64,000 nt of DNA from Synchiropus splendidus (lineage: Eukaryota; Chordata; Actinopteri; Syngnathiformes; Callionymidae), in contig NC_071336.1 of assembly GCF_027744825.2 (NCBI RefSeq), forward strand, positions 11,285,001 to 11,349,000, written 5' to 3'. The notes below the pieces were generated by a model. The model saw nothing but the letters and a program-made list of their open reading frames with translations, made no database searches and was not told where the DNA came from. Below, one piece after another: positions 23,701 through 34,355 of the stretch (position 1 is its first letter; each line of letters starts with the position of its first letter). Made by a program: the position numbers and the translations under genes.

Positions 23701-26700
23701 GCCGCTTTTCACTCAAGAACGTGTGTGTGTAAGACAGAAAGAGAGAAAGACAAAAGATTGGATTATTCCACCTCATTCACTAACCTGTTTTTTTTTTCTT
23801 TTCGGAGTTGTAATAACTTTTATTTTTTCAATTTGATGGTGCTTTTTTCTTCCATTCATTCCTCCCCAGATGTCTGCCTTCCACCTTGTTGGATCCCCTC
23901 CCCTACATTGTGATTGATGCTATTACTTATCTCCATTTCATCTACTGCTCTGCTGTGTGTGCGTTGGGGTTCACAGGATGTTATCCAGGTTAATGCCTCC
24001 TCTGTAAGTATAAAGTGAGTAGAGGTGTATGACGTGGTGGAGTCTGTCACTGCGAGTGGCGAGAAAGTGGAAATCGTAGAGGCATACGCTGACCTCGGCA
24101 GAGTGATTCACAGCTCAACCTGCTGTGAGGCAGAGTTCAACAACCATCTTGGCCTCACGCAGCGGCCGATCGACTCACCGAGGAAGACATGGTGGTGCTC
24201 AGTAGCAGCGCTTCGTCATCTGGTCCTCACGCTGTTTTCGTGTGAGGTGCAGAAGTCAGCTGATGGAGCGAGACACGGAAGGGATTTCATTGTGACTTTA
24301 TCACAATGCAGCTGCAGCTACAGCAACAGCGTGAGTTCAAGGCCTTCAGAGCCTTCACCGCCGGCGAAAACATTATCAGAAGCAGCTGATATTTACAATG
24401 TCATATTTGTCCCATCAAACTCTAAGAATGTATTCCCTACCTTCTCCAGACAGCCTTGGCTATCTGGTCTGCTGGATTACCTGTCATTGACGGTTAAAGT
24501 ACTTTGGTGTCGGCACACAGAGACACATAGCCGGACTAAGACGTTAATGTTCTTTCATTCAGGGATTTATATGTTTGAGAGAAATGTGTAATTTCCCAAA
24601 TTCTGGAGAACAAGAGGAAAACTTGAATACTAGGACCACAACGACTAGTCGCTGTGAGAAACTTTAATGGACTCTTAAATTCGTCGCAGATGTCATGCAT
24701 TGAGCAGCTAGCTCATTGTGCAGTTATAGGAAAATAAGGGCAGAGCCTTTTAGATATGCTGACTAGGCAACAGTCTTTAGTTGCAGCCCTGTTATATACG
24801 AATACATTTTCATGGAACAAAACCACCAGGCTTGTCAGGAGAGTCCAGTTAGCCCGAGCATTTCTCAGCTGCATTAACCACTACCAACAGGCAACACCAC
24901 AGATAACCAACTGATGAGTGCAGTGACAAAAATTAATCAGCCGACTAAACATTTATTAGATGTGTGTAACCTTCCCTTCCATATTAACTGACAATATAAT
25001 TACTGCAGAACCACAATGGACCCCTAGAACTGTACACTTACACTGTATCCTTGTTAATATTAAAGAAAAGAAAAAAGCAATATAGATCAACTTACAATAA
25101 AGAATAACTTTATTAACATTGTTTTGTCTGTAACAGAAAAGACCTAAAGTGCATCAATTTGCCTGAAATTAAAATCCAAAAATTCATGAGTGGATGTGCA
25201 ATTACACTTTATATTTACTTCTGACCCTATTCCTATTTTTATCATCATTACGTCATGGAAATAAGTCATTTAAAAATCACATTTTGGGCCAAAAACAACA
25301 ACCAATGAATCAGATCATTTTTCAGACCTAAACCCCTAAAGAGGCATGATGTCACTCTCACAGATTACTGGCCAAATTAGCTCGACTCCACAGCCATGTC
25401 AGGTTAGACATACACAATTAGAATATCATGTTCTTCATCATTTTTACGATGAAATTATCAGAACGACAGTTGAGCTTATTTAAGTTTTGTTCTGCAATTA
25501 AAAGGCATGTTGTGAAAGTGAGCTTCGTCATTCGGAAACTGGAGTTGAGCTGATACAGTGTGTTTGCTAAATAACATTCTGCATTGTTTTAAAACAAAAT
25601 AAAGCCCATAATCATTTTCGGGTTTTATGTTTAGTGCTTAGGGATTTGCTATTCTGCAGAGTTTTGGAATGTTGCGTAACCCTTCATGCTGGCTCTTGGG
25701 GGTCATTTAAAATTTCCAGATCTTTCCTATCCAGAAACAAATACAAAGACGTGTCATCATCGCTCTTCAGTACATTTCTTTGAGTCTTCATGTAAAAGGC
25801 TGCGAGGCTTCACTGTTCCTCTAAAATCAACTTTTTAAAGAGTCTCAGTGACAGATGGTGCGAGAGAAAACACCCTCAAGTTTATCCGTTACACAAACGC
25901 AGACGCACACACACACACACTGATAATGTAGGGAGGACTCGGAGGTCGGACCCCAGGCGTTGATGGTTACTGAACTCAGATCTAAAGACTTTAATGTGGG
26001 CAGCCTCAGTGGAGAATGTGCGTGTGCGTGTGCATGTGTGTGTGTGCTTGTGTCTCTGGGGTAGTGGCAGGGGGCAGTTGTAGGCCAGGGAGAAGCTCAG
26101 TTCCATTTTGAATCTCTAATCACGGCCATGGAGCGGCAGGTCTGTGCTCAGTGCAGCTCTAAAGGCTGTGATTATAGGGTGTGTGCTTGACTCAGTGTGT
26201 GTGTCCTGACCACAGGGTGTGTTTGGGTAGGGTGTATATGGTTGGTAAAAAAAGAAGTGTTTGAATTTAAAGGACAAAAAAAGACTAGCAGATGAAGAGG
26301 AGAAGCGGATTGGCGGCAGGATACTGCTACTAAACTCGAGTGAACTGTTCCAGTCAACTGCTTCAGATGAGAGTGGTGAGTGTTGAAGTGGCACTCAGTA
26401 GAAGGTCATGAAAAAAAAAGCAGCACAGCAGAATCTGTGTCATTACTTTCAGAGTGACGAAAGAATTCAGCTTTCATTCCTCGACTTCTTAAACGTCCAG
26501 GAAATGACACAACAAGCCATAGAACATTCAGACTGGATAGAGGTCTAGTGCAGACCACAAGTCTTCCTCTGTGATTTCCTCACTCTTTGTGCTGACTACC
26601 TCCCACCTGGAGGATCTGGGACTCAAACTGGCAGCCAAGTGAAGATCTCATCAGATTCCAGACCCACGCAGGGATGATCTAGTCGAGCAAGGCCAGGATC

Positions 26701-29700
26701 TTTCAAAGATGCTCACAGCTTTTGCTAGGATCTCAGCATCAAACTCCAGATTAGTGACCAGCCCTGACTTGCTCAGCATATAATCCACTCCATGGATGAA
26801 GCTGCGGCCCAATACTGGCTTAATTAGCTGTGAAACCTCTGCACATCAAAAAAGTAGAGAAAATTTGCTACCAAAAGCGCATAATCTTAATTATTACTTT
26901 GTTATTAGCTGTGAACTGTAGCAGACATGAATGAAATGGCTTTATTTTCTCTTACAGAGTCAGACGGAAGATACACAGCCAAACAAACGTGTCCGTCGTT
27001 TCTACATCCCTGTGATATTTCAGACACCACTGACGTGAGGGTGATGTGTGGCCTGTAGTGTGGTTTGTACACTTGTACGCTGCACACACATCATCAGTGA
27101 GAATTGTGAATGCTGGAAAAATAAACATGATAACATCAACTGTCTGACCTACTGCCTGAAATCAATTTGAATTCAAAACTCCAGCATTTACAGTAGGTGA
27201 GCAACTTCCTCTGAGCCAACGCAACCATCTGACAAGTTGACAAGGCAAGGACAAAAGCAAGAAAGAAACAGAAACACAATCACATTAGAAGAACACTTTT
27301 TTGTTTGTTAAAAGCTAAAAGTCATGCAAGTAAGAAAAGAAATGGCCGACAGCATGATTAAACTGTCCATCTCTCTGTTGCTGCTCTTGTCAGTTTCCCC
27401 TCTCTCTGTTATTAATTCTGTCTGGCAAAGGGAAGATGGACCTGAACAACAAAGCTGTGCTGACATTATCTTTCAAAAGCTTCTACTGGGATTCTGCTTT
27501 TATTGAATGGGACAAAAGGTGCAAAATTATCAACCACGAGCAGAAAGTAAAATAATGTTTTGAACCCCAACAAAACAGAGTTAACTCCCTCAGCAGCTCA
27601 TTCAAATCTCAGCTGTGATCTCTGTATTATATTAACATTATAAGCAATATAATTCAGGTGCGCTTGTCTGACAAAAAAAAACTGTCTTAATGGATTTTTA
27701 ATGCTATTTTTAATGCTGGCAAAGTCAAAACATTAAATGTTGCTGCCAGGGCTCCAAAAATTCAGGCTGCTTCTTATGAAACCAACACAGGGTTCATTTG
27801 TTCCACTCCTGTTTACATTTGTTACAAATGTTACCCATGATGCAAAGCAGGATGTTGCATTCTTTGTTATCATACAAGTGTGCTTGTGCACGTGCATGCA
27901 CACGCACACACACACAGACGGCAGCATGCACATGCGGCAGCACACATTTGGGATTTGCAGTTGAAAGGATGTTTTATTTCGGGAGCTTTTGGGTTTATTA
28001 TTCGACTATGGCGACAGACGGAGGAACAGGTTGTTTATATCAAAGACTCTTCTGGCACTGTGACTCACACATACACACACTCATGCAAGCACAGATGCAC
28101 CATCACAATTCCTTTAAAAAGCAAGTCTAAGGAGGACAAAAGTCTATGAGCGTGCAAGGTCATGTTATTTTTGGTGTCCTGACCAGCTGACAGTGAAGGC
28201 ACAGCAGACAGAGGTGTGTATCTGCATGTGTGTGTGGCCGCCGCTCCTGCTTTTCCCGTTATAAATTTAAAACAGGTGTCGCCACCAGGCTGCACCTACG
28301 CCCGTTCATTTACTCCCCCATCCTGTGTTTGCAAGCTGAGCAAGTCGGAGGAGAGAGTGAGAGTCAGGTGAGTTATGGAGGTTGCGATCCCGCTAAATTG
28401 TCTTGGCAGGAAGTTCCTCCAGTCTACAGACTCTGACAAAGATGGATGACAGTGAATGGAGGGTGTGTGTATGTGTGTGTAGGTGTGATGGGGCAGGAGA
28501 AAAGCACCAGCAAGCAGCATAAGGAGCCCACAATGGAAAGAGGTGAAGGTTTAACTTGAGGAAATGTAAATGACTATTTGGCAATAGGGTTGGAGGGTAA
28601 AGAAGCAGAGGACGAGTGAGGAGGGGAGTCAAAGAAAGAATGTGTGGGGGAAGGGAGTAGGGGATGTGGGGGAGAGCAGAAGCATGAAGTTGAAGAGAGC
28701 AGGAGGGAGACAAGATAAGGAGTGGATTAAGGGTGGTGAGGATGATTAGTGGAGGGAATAGAAAGCGGGGGATGACAAGAAGATGAAGAGGAAGACGGGA
28801 GGAGTAAAAGGTTGAAGAAAACAATTAAGCAAGGAAAAAGATGAGAAGAAGAACATCAGATAGTATACAGTGAGGACACAAAGGACAGTATGGTGAGAGA
28901 GGAGTGTGGTGCGCAGGGAAGAGGCAGGAGCTGGGTAAACCTGTGAGTAAGAGGAGAGTGAGGGATGAAGTGAAGGAAGAGCAAAGGAACGAAGACAAGT
29001 GGAAGGACTAGGCTGAGTGAGGGGGGTCATGCTCACACAGCAAAGTGGAGTCAGACAACTGGTGAAGGGCACGAGCTGAATAAGAGTGAATCGTAGTAGA
29101 GCCCACATAAGACGATGGAGAGACAAAAACATGTCCCTCTCCCACACAACCAAACACACTTCCACAACTCCCTGGAAAATTAGAAATGCTTCAGCGCAGC
29201 AGTAGAATCAGCTCATCGATCCTTTGCATCATCTACCCAATGATTCTTCACACGACTTAAATGAATGCACTTGCTGCTATTGACGTCAACAGGACTGGTC
29301 GAGCACATTGGGCCGATGAAGTGTGAGATTCAGAGATCTTTCATTCTCATTTCAATTCGCATCAAATATAGATTCTGTCAAGCTCTTATTTGTCTTGGGC
29401 CTTGTGATAGATGCCTGCCTCTTCTGTTCAACCAGATGTCAATCACACAGTTTCAAACCAACCAGATCTCACATCGAAAAATAGTGCACATTTTGGGAGA
29501 CATTTTTGTACATTAAGAGTCAAGCAGGCGAGGAAAGGACCATAAAAGAGCACACGCCCCCACACACTCACGCACACATCCAGAAACATTTTATATGCCC
29601 TCGGAGGCCCGGAGGAATCAGCAACCACTTTATGTGTTGGTCAATTTAACACTGCTTACATCAGCACATTAAATTTGTGTGTGTGCTTTTGGACAAAAGA

Positions 29701-32700
29701 GATGGAAGACGGTTGCTTTTCTCCGCAATGGCTCTATAATGGACTGATATTACTCAGTGTGTCCATGCTTGTGTGTATAGCTACACTTTGTCTGTGCAAT
29801 CATGGAGGGGAGGCTTTCCAGGGGCGTTGATGTAGAGAATAAAAAACACTCACATGGTCTCATCGTTCTGGAACTCCAGTTTTCCTGATGCTAGCTCGTA
29901 GTCCTCGCCTCCCTTGGCAGTCCCATCAACGGTGCGGTAAGGAACAGCAACCAGGCCACGGGCCCCTGATGTCCGCAGAACCTTCACCTCCATGACACCG
30001 ACACTCTCACTCACTCTCTGGCTGGCACTCTCAAAGGTGAAGATTCCTGAGACGGAAGCAGAGTGGGACTAAATCACACCGGAGAGCGCCCACGACAAAC
30101 CCACTCGCTTCCCCAGATAATGAAGACCTACTCATCCTCCCACTCCTGCCTCATTCCTGTGACAGAGACCAAATACCCTGGTGCCGTTTGCTTACATGGA
30201 GCCGAAATTCAAGGATTTTGTTTGAGCTATATTAGAAAGGGAAGATGGAAGTGGGTCGTCTGAACAGATTTATGTAGTTTGTAATCAGCGTTTTCTTGAG
30301 CCAGCTTTTCCAAAGGGTTTTGGCAACAATTCGTGTATTTCGTTTTTCAAGATAATTAAAAAAAACTTTTCTCCCACCAATTTTAGAAAGGGTTGAACAC
30401 GTATTATTTTTATATTTGAACTTTCTGGATTATTTTATCTGGATTGCAACACAAACTTCTAAAGCTAACTTGCGACATGCGGAAGTATACGACCTGGAGA
30501 GTACAATTCAGCTACTTTCTGCCTCTCATTTGCCACTCGATGCTGTACATCACACCTTTTTGGGCTCACTTACCGGCGTGGTCGTCATCGTAAATTGTAA
30601 CCGTCGCTGTGTGATTATCACCAAGCACAGCCTTGGGCGTTGAGCCACCATCGACCGGAGCGGTGCCGATTTCGGGGTAGCCAACAACACGTGGGTTGCT
30701 AAGGTGGACATAGAAATACTCGTCCTCTTCAAAGATGTCATCATCAATCACACCGACTGTGATCTCTGCAACAACAGGATGTTTTTTATACAAGTATACA
30801 TTTTCTTCAAATCTGTTAGAAAGAGTTAGAAAGCACAATAGTCCGGCATCAACTCTCATATTTTTAAATGCGCTCCTTATACCTTTGAGAGTCTCCCCAG
30901 GCTTGAAGAGTAGTGTTCCCTCGGCAAACTCATAATCTGAACCAGCATTAGCGGTGCCGTCCTCCGTGCGAAAGTCCACCTGAGGCAGGGGAAAGAAACA
31001 GAGCAGTCAATGAGAGAGATAAAAGACAGAGGAATGAGGAGGCATTTGGGGAAGGACAGAAAAACAGCTTCATTAAAGCAAAGCCTCTGGTTAGAACGTT
31101 TCTTTTGTCGTCATTCTCAGTACCAAAGAGAGAAACACAGTCATCATCTCCATCCACTAACACACACTTTCTAAAACATTGTTCCCATCTGCTGTTCTGT
31201 AAAGTCATGAATGATATATCTTCAACTCTTGACCAAGAGCTAGAAGGTCATAGTCAACAAAACATCCAATTCTAGTGAAGCGAGTGCTTCAGTGTTCAGA
31301 TTAATGGCGTGGATTAAATTATTTCATTGCTCCTGACTTCAGGGGATGTGGCAAAAGAATACACGCATACTGTAATACACATACAGAAGCAAACCGCATT
31401 CATTCTGTAAAATGGATTTAAAGAGGTCGAGAAGAATGACCACAGCTGCGGTGAAGATGCTATAATGACAGCAGCACAGATGCTTATTGCATCTCCTTAA
31501 TCGTCAACCACAGGCTCTGATCATATTGTTATCTTCACACCTTGACAGTGATTCCTGGATCACCCCCGTGTCGAGCAACTGTGAGTTTCAGGGAGCCACA
31601 GTTCTCAAAACACTGATACAAAGATGGTTCGAACTCCAGACGGACAGTGTGTGGGTCGTCCTCCTGGGCTTGGGTCTCGTTGCTGCTCACCACCTGAAGA
31701 ACAAGCGTGGTCAGCAGTGTTTACATGTGTGTGCTACAGCGGTGGCACGAATGGTACCTTGCGCGCTTGGTCAGCGGCGTGCTTCTTCAGTATGTTGCCA
31801 GCTCCAATCATCATCCTGGTTGCCTGGATTCGGTAGAAAGCTCTGCTCTTCTGCTGCTGCATCAGAACCTGATCCACAAATCGGTTTATCAATTAACAGG
31901 TCGACTATTTTGATTTCATCCTGTTACAAAATATAAACCTTAAGCTTACCCTTATCCATTAGCAGTAATAAGAGAAAAATCAGTGTATCCCTGGGAGCTT
32001 TAAAGGTTAGTGGTTGCCTTAAACATGATATTAAGGTTGTGAAGGTTCTGCAGCTCAAGCTCCTTGATTGATATTTCCTGGATTCACTTTGACTAAGCCT
32101 GTTTGATCTGTGGTCTCCAGCATGGAAAGGTCACAAACTGCTCTCAATATTGACAGCAGTAATCCCACAGGGGCTCATTTTCATGTGTTGGCTAACAGAC
32201 TCTTAATCTAGGCAAATATATCTGCATCCTGTTTTGGAGAGTGCAAACCCTCAGGCTCATGTTAGTTTCTTCAGCAATACTTACAACCTGCATTTTTTAA
32301 TGCCTCTACATTCAGTAAAAAACAGTAACAATCCAATATCGCCCCCCCTTAATTCTGGAGTGTGCTAGCATTGAGCACACTCCTCTGTCAGTCGTCCCTC
32401 ATCTCACTTTTTTTACTTTCTTGAATTCCATACCATCTGCATCAATTATTGGGACATTTTCAGATTGCTGGTTGACTTTTGTAATCACCATCGCTAGAAA
32501 CACCATTATGTTCCTAGTATACTGGCATTCCAGTATATGGTGCCCCTTATGTATTGCAAGCTTTTGCGGGGCAAATAAAATGTCTGCCAAGGCGTCCCTC
32601 GAGTTTGATATTAATTAAAGGGGCCAGAAGCATTTAGCAAAGTCTCCCTCCAAGGTCTGTTGACGTGACGATGGTGCTCACCTGGTAGTTTGCCATCTCG

Positions 32701-34224
32701 ATCAGCTGCTCCATGTCCTTGTCAGGGTGTCTCTGTTTCAGTTCCTTCAGGGTCCTTGCCATGTCTCTTCTGGCCTCAGTGTCTTCATTCTTGGCACCGC
32801 CATCTTCCAGGATTCCACCATCTAGTCCACTGTGACAGTTCAGCGCCATTTGTCCGTCCAGCTCCAGCATGTCCATCTTGGTGAAACCCCCAGGACCCAG
32901 TGCCCCACCTCGACCATCCACCCCTCCCGCTCCTCCATCCGCACTGCCCTCCGTCTCGATGATAATGCCACGGCTCTTGTCGGCACGGTAGCGCTTGTGG
33001 ACATACTTGTAGAAGAGAAGGCGACGGTCAGCCACCCAGGCCTGGACTACACAGAGTGGGAAGTAAAGGAAGGTGAGCACTGCCTCCCAAACCTAGAGAC
33101 AAAAGAGCAGTAACAAGGTGAAGTCTAAACCACCTAGAATTAGGTAAAGCTTGAACTCATGAAAAATCATCGCTCACCTGAACTTCACCGGGCGAGAAAA
33201 CATTTAGAATCAGGTACAACCAGATGTAGGCGAAGATGCTCCATGCTGCTGTGACAAAAAACACCCGCAGGTGTTTGATTTTGCGAGTCTCTCCGTCTGG
33301 GACCACATAAACGCACAGCGCAATGATGACAAACATGTTAAAAGCAGCACTTCCCACGATGGTGCTCGGTCCCAGAGCCCCAGCTTCAAAGCCGTGGCCG
33401 CACACCTGCAGGAAGGCGTTGGAATATTAGACATCCATGTCAATGTCAAGCACGTGTTGCCAGGTAAACCCACCTCAATGACTGACAGCAGGATCTCTGG
33501 CGCACTGGAGCCTAAAGCCATCAGGGTGAGATTAGACACTGTCTCATTCCAGATTCGAACCGTAGCCGTGGTGGTTTCGCCATTTGGCCTCTTGATTGTA
33601 ATTTCCTTCTCCTGGGAGGTGATTACCTGCCGAGATGAAGAGCGGAAGAGCGACATGAAGATTGTCACAGAGTAATTGCATGTTCCGAGGAAAACCTGTT
33701 GTACCTCGATCGAGGACATGAAGCGATCGGCGATGATGCTCATTCCCAGGAACATGTATATGAGGGCCACAAAGTACACAATGGCGCGGGCCACTTTATC
33801 ACCCACAGACGGATTCTGCGGGTTCCACACCGGAAGCACAACTCCTGGAAAGATAACAGTTTGGGATTCTTTTAGAGGTTATTCATATTAGTTCATTCAA
33901 AAATTTTATAAAATATTAAAAAATATTTATAAACCCCATTCACCATTTAATGAATTTCTAACATCACTCTTGACAAATCTGTCTGCTGTGAAGTATCGAT
34001 TATCATTTCTCTCCAACTGGAGAGCAAATCACTGATCCTTCAAGCTAAAATGACCCACCTTCCTGACAGGGGTCTCCTTGGGCAGAGCAGTTTTTCGCAG
34101 AGCCTCCATGGACAGATGCAGGACATGACAACAGCACAAGAATGGAGAGGAAGATTAGTGCAGAGGAGGGTGAGGAGATGCGGGAGAAAAGGGAGACAGG
34201 AGTCGCTGTAGCCATGGAAGCCAT
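11759..34224 (-). CDS. slc8a4: Sodium/calcium exchanger (SLC8/NCX family), NCX4-like, complete coding region
   Basis: Plasma-membrane antiporter that extrudes one Ca2+ for three Na+. Coding exons in transcript order: 34224-34059, 33844-33705, 33626-33474, 33405-33178, 33092-32682, 31868-31758, 31693-31541, 30979-30883, 30765-30574, 30046-29854, 15970-15864, 15781-15657, 15101-15002, 13922-13650, 12138-11759. The sum is 2829 bp, exactly 943 codons including stop, with all phases matching. The protein has a signal peptide, five TM helices with the alpha-1 repeat (GSSAPE), a large cytosolic loop with the XIP site and Calx-beta domains CBD1 and CBD2, then C-terminal helices with alpha-2 (GTSVPD) and the family ending SLEAYCHIPGF. 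It is full length (mammalian NCX is about 920-970). It differs throughout from remembered NCX1, 2 and 3, and synteny with plcb3 favours NCX4. The family call is near certain; the paralogue call is an inference. Confidence 0.93.
12139..13649 (-). other. slc8a4: slc8a4 intron 14
   Basis: 1.5 kb of unique-looking sequence between coding exons 14 and 15. I see no repeat, RNA gene or extra exon. Confidence 0.6.
14755..14990 (-). repeat. Copy 2 (inverted) of the dispersed short repeat
   Basis: Within slc8a4 intron 13. The reverse complement reads GTGAGGACC..., then GCTTTCCCCAGCCTCTCA, then AATTATAATGACCAAGTTATTTTGAAGT, CAAATTGAGGCTCAAC, GGGGTCCAGCC, the same order of blocks as copies 3 and 4. A TG run lies immediately at its GTCCTCAC end (14981-14992). 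Confidence 0.7.
15657..15970 (-). CDS. slc8a4: slc8a4 coding exons 11-12: A-type CBD2 exon and post-CBD2 segment
   Basis: Exon 15970-15864 encodes KIIEVKIIDDEEYEKNKTF...LLEIGQKHG. It matches the mammalian exon A wording (DDEEYEKNKTF) rather than exon B (DREEYEKECSF). After only 82 bp, exon 15781-15657 encodes DSNENKPAVGAEEEE...LGEHTQVEVVIEESYEFK, the segment after the variable cassette in other NCXs. No cassette exons C, D, E or F fit between them, so the loop is short here. Confidence 0.92.
16655..16850 (+). repeat. Copy 3 of the dispersed short repeat
   Basis: Contains GAGGGGACATTTCATTGACC, TTCAGCCTCTCACCCTGAACC, AATGGCTAACCTGAACCAGG, AATTATAATGACCCAGTTATT, TGAAGTTTGACTCCTCAAAT, TGAGGCTTAACCTTG and GACCAGC. 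It aligns block by block with copy 4. CA-rich sequence precedes it (16610-16630). Confidence 0.75.
17685..17778. repeat. (CA)47 microsatellite
   Basis: An uninterrupted CA run of 94 bp in slc8a4 intron 10. It would be transcribed as (UG)47 in the exchanger pre-mRNA, 1.7 kb upstream of coding exon 11. Confidence 0.97.
19500..19760 (+). mobile_element. Probable LINE 3'-end remnant
   Basis: Read across stops, the plus strand gives a string like LHDLYASRRGRKDCEGDLSSP, then GHLTFDQLP, then a block resembling the GALRSKTARLKNSFFP part of teleost non-LTR retrotransposon C-termini. It is heavily decayed and lacks an intact frame. Assigned from remembered family wording only. Confidence 0.3.
21775..22010. 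repeat. Degenerate dispersed teleost repeat (probably LINE-derived)
   Basis: GGAAGCTGCTCAGGTTCTTG, TTGGTTCTCATCTCAAGGGA, GATGGGAGCAGTTCAAAGAG and CCACACGGCGATGAAG occur in the order seen in a common fish LINE-associated segment (antisense of the coding end). No frame is preserved. The family is not established. Confidence 0.3.
22480..22565. mobile_element. Fragment of hAT-like MITE related to 24631-24791
   Basis: Shares GGGCTACAACGACTAGTCGC, AATGG...TCATGCATTG, GCAAGCTAA and GACAGAGCC in order with the fuller copy at 24631. The right end is missing. Confidence 0.45.
23355..23385. repeat. Short GGAT/GGCT tandem repeat
   Basis: GGATGGATGGCTGGCTGGAT followed by GGATGGATG. It underlies a chance His/Pro/Ser-rich minus-strand frame. 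Confidence 0.85.
24025..24270 (+). mobile_element. LINE reverse-transcriptase fragment (C-terminal part)
   Basis: The plus strand encodes GEKVEIVEAYADLGRVIHSS, TCCEAEFNNHLG, then RHLVLTLFSCE. This matches the conserved thumb region of non-LTR retrotransposon RTs (typically YLGSVIHSSGCCEAEVNRRLG ... LVLPVLLYGCE). Only this piece remains and the continuing frame lacks the next LINE blocks, so it is dead. Confidence 0.7.
24631..24791. mobile_element. hAT-like MITE with terminal inverted repeats and imperfect 8-bp target duplication
   Basis: It starts TAGGACCACAACGACTAGTC and ends TTTAGTTGCAGCCCTG, whose reverse complement CAGGGCTGCAACTAAA mirrors the start (about 9 of 12). The flanking 8-mers TTGAATAC (24623-24630) and TTATATAC (24792-24799) agree at 6 of 8, as expected of an old hAT insertion. 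It has no coding capacity. Confidence 0.6.
28560..28870. repeat. Purine-rich (GA) low-complexity tract
   Basis: About 300 bp of plus-strand sequence dominated by A and G (gagga, gaaga, ggggga motifs). The slc8a4 pre-mRNA here is pyrimidine-rich. It creates a 143-codon Leu/Pro/Ser minus-strand frame, which I do not accept as a gene. Confidence 0.7.
29854..30046 (-). CDS. slc8a4: slc8a4 coding exon 10: first half of Calx-beta domain CBD2
   Basis: Begins GIFTFES, continues VMEVKVLRTSGARG, RTVDGTAKGGEDYE, and ends KLEFQNDETM. The donor (AT|gtgagtg at 29853) lies at the position where mammalian NCX genes switch to mutually exclusive exons A or B. A 13.9-kb intron follows. Confidence 0.92.
30574..31868 (-). 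CDS. slc8a4: slc8a4 coding exons 6-9: cytosolic loop and Calx-beta domain CBD1
   Basis: Exons 31868-31758, 31693-31541, 30979-30883, 30765-30574. They encode QQQKSRAFYRIQATRMM and HAADQARK, then FEPSLYQCFENCGSL, then CBD1, the high-affinity Ca2+ sensor. CBD1's acidic Ca2+-coordinating segments are all visible: DFRTEDGTANAGSDYEF, VIDDDIFEEDE and IYDDDHAG. A 20-residue insertion-like stretch (about VVGYPEIGTAPVDGG) before the last strand is family-variable. Loss of function is not suggested. Confidence 0.92.
32682..34224 (-). CDS. slc8a4: slc8a4 coding exons 1-5: signal peptide, N-terminal membrane domain, XIP region
   Basis: Exons 34224-34059, 33844-33705, 33626-33474, 33405-33178, 33092-32682. 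The start is the first ATG after the acceptor at 34356, with no upstream ATG in that exon. A hydrophobic signal (LIFLSILVLLSCPASVHG) is followed by a glycosylation-type NCS and Cys. Then come VLPVWNPQNPSVGDK, ADRFMSSIEVITSQEKEIT, the alpha-1 repeat LMALGSSAPEILLSVIEV, GPSTIVGSAAFNMF and PDGETRKIKHLRVFF. The XIP autoinhibitory segment RRLLFYKYVHKRYR (about residues 250-265) follows the last N-terminal helix. After it comes a Gly-rich stretch unlike mammalian NCX, then LKELKQRHPDKDMEQLIEMA. Introns here are 60-230 bp. Confidence 0.93.
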
Positions 34225-34355
34225 TTAAACAGCTGGTTTGTGTTTGATGCTTTTTAACTCTCCAGGATTCTCCTGCAGTCCTCCAAGCTTCCAATGATGT
34301 CTTCACTGGACACTCTCTTGACTAGATGGGCAGGATTTCCTCAGGTAGAACACTC
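34225..34355 (-). other. slc8a4: slc8a4 5'UTR part of exon 2
   Basis: A strong acceptor (cttctgtctctatctgcag) ends at 34356. The 131 nt from there to the ATG at 34224 contain no ATG. An open frame running 34306-34040 across this region begins with GTG and is out of frame with the exchanger, so it is not counted as an upstream ORF. Confidence 0.65.

Larger units (their letters stand above)
15971..29853 (-). other. slc8a4: slc8a4 intron 10 (13.9 kb)
   Basis: Holds microsatellites, a long CA tract, several LINE and hAT-like remnants and purine-rich tracts, listed separately. Reading the minus strand for a second DxEEYEK exon (type B) I found none, though the search was by eye. Chance frames of 60-140 codons occur in low-complexity parts and are not genes. 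Confidence 0.6.

Noticed and set aside
28393..29165. Two long minus-strand frames (about 140 codons each) rich in Leu, Pro and Ser
   Set aside because: They lie in a purine-rich low-complexity tract of an intron and show no family resemblance or splice logic.
34040..34306. 88-codon minus-strand frame overlapping the slc8a4 start codon
   Set aside because: It begins with GTG, not ATG, is out of frame with the exchanger, and crosses the exon/intron junction; the exon has no ATG before 34224.
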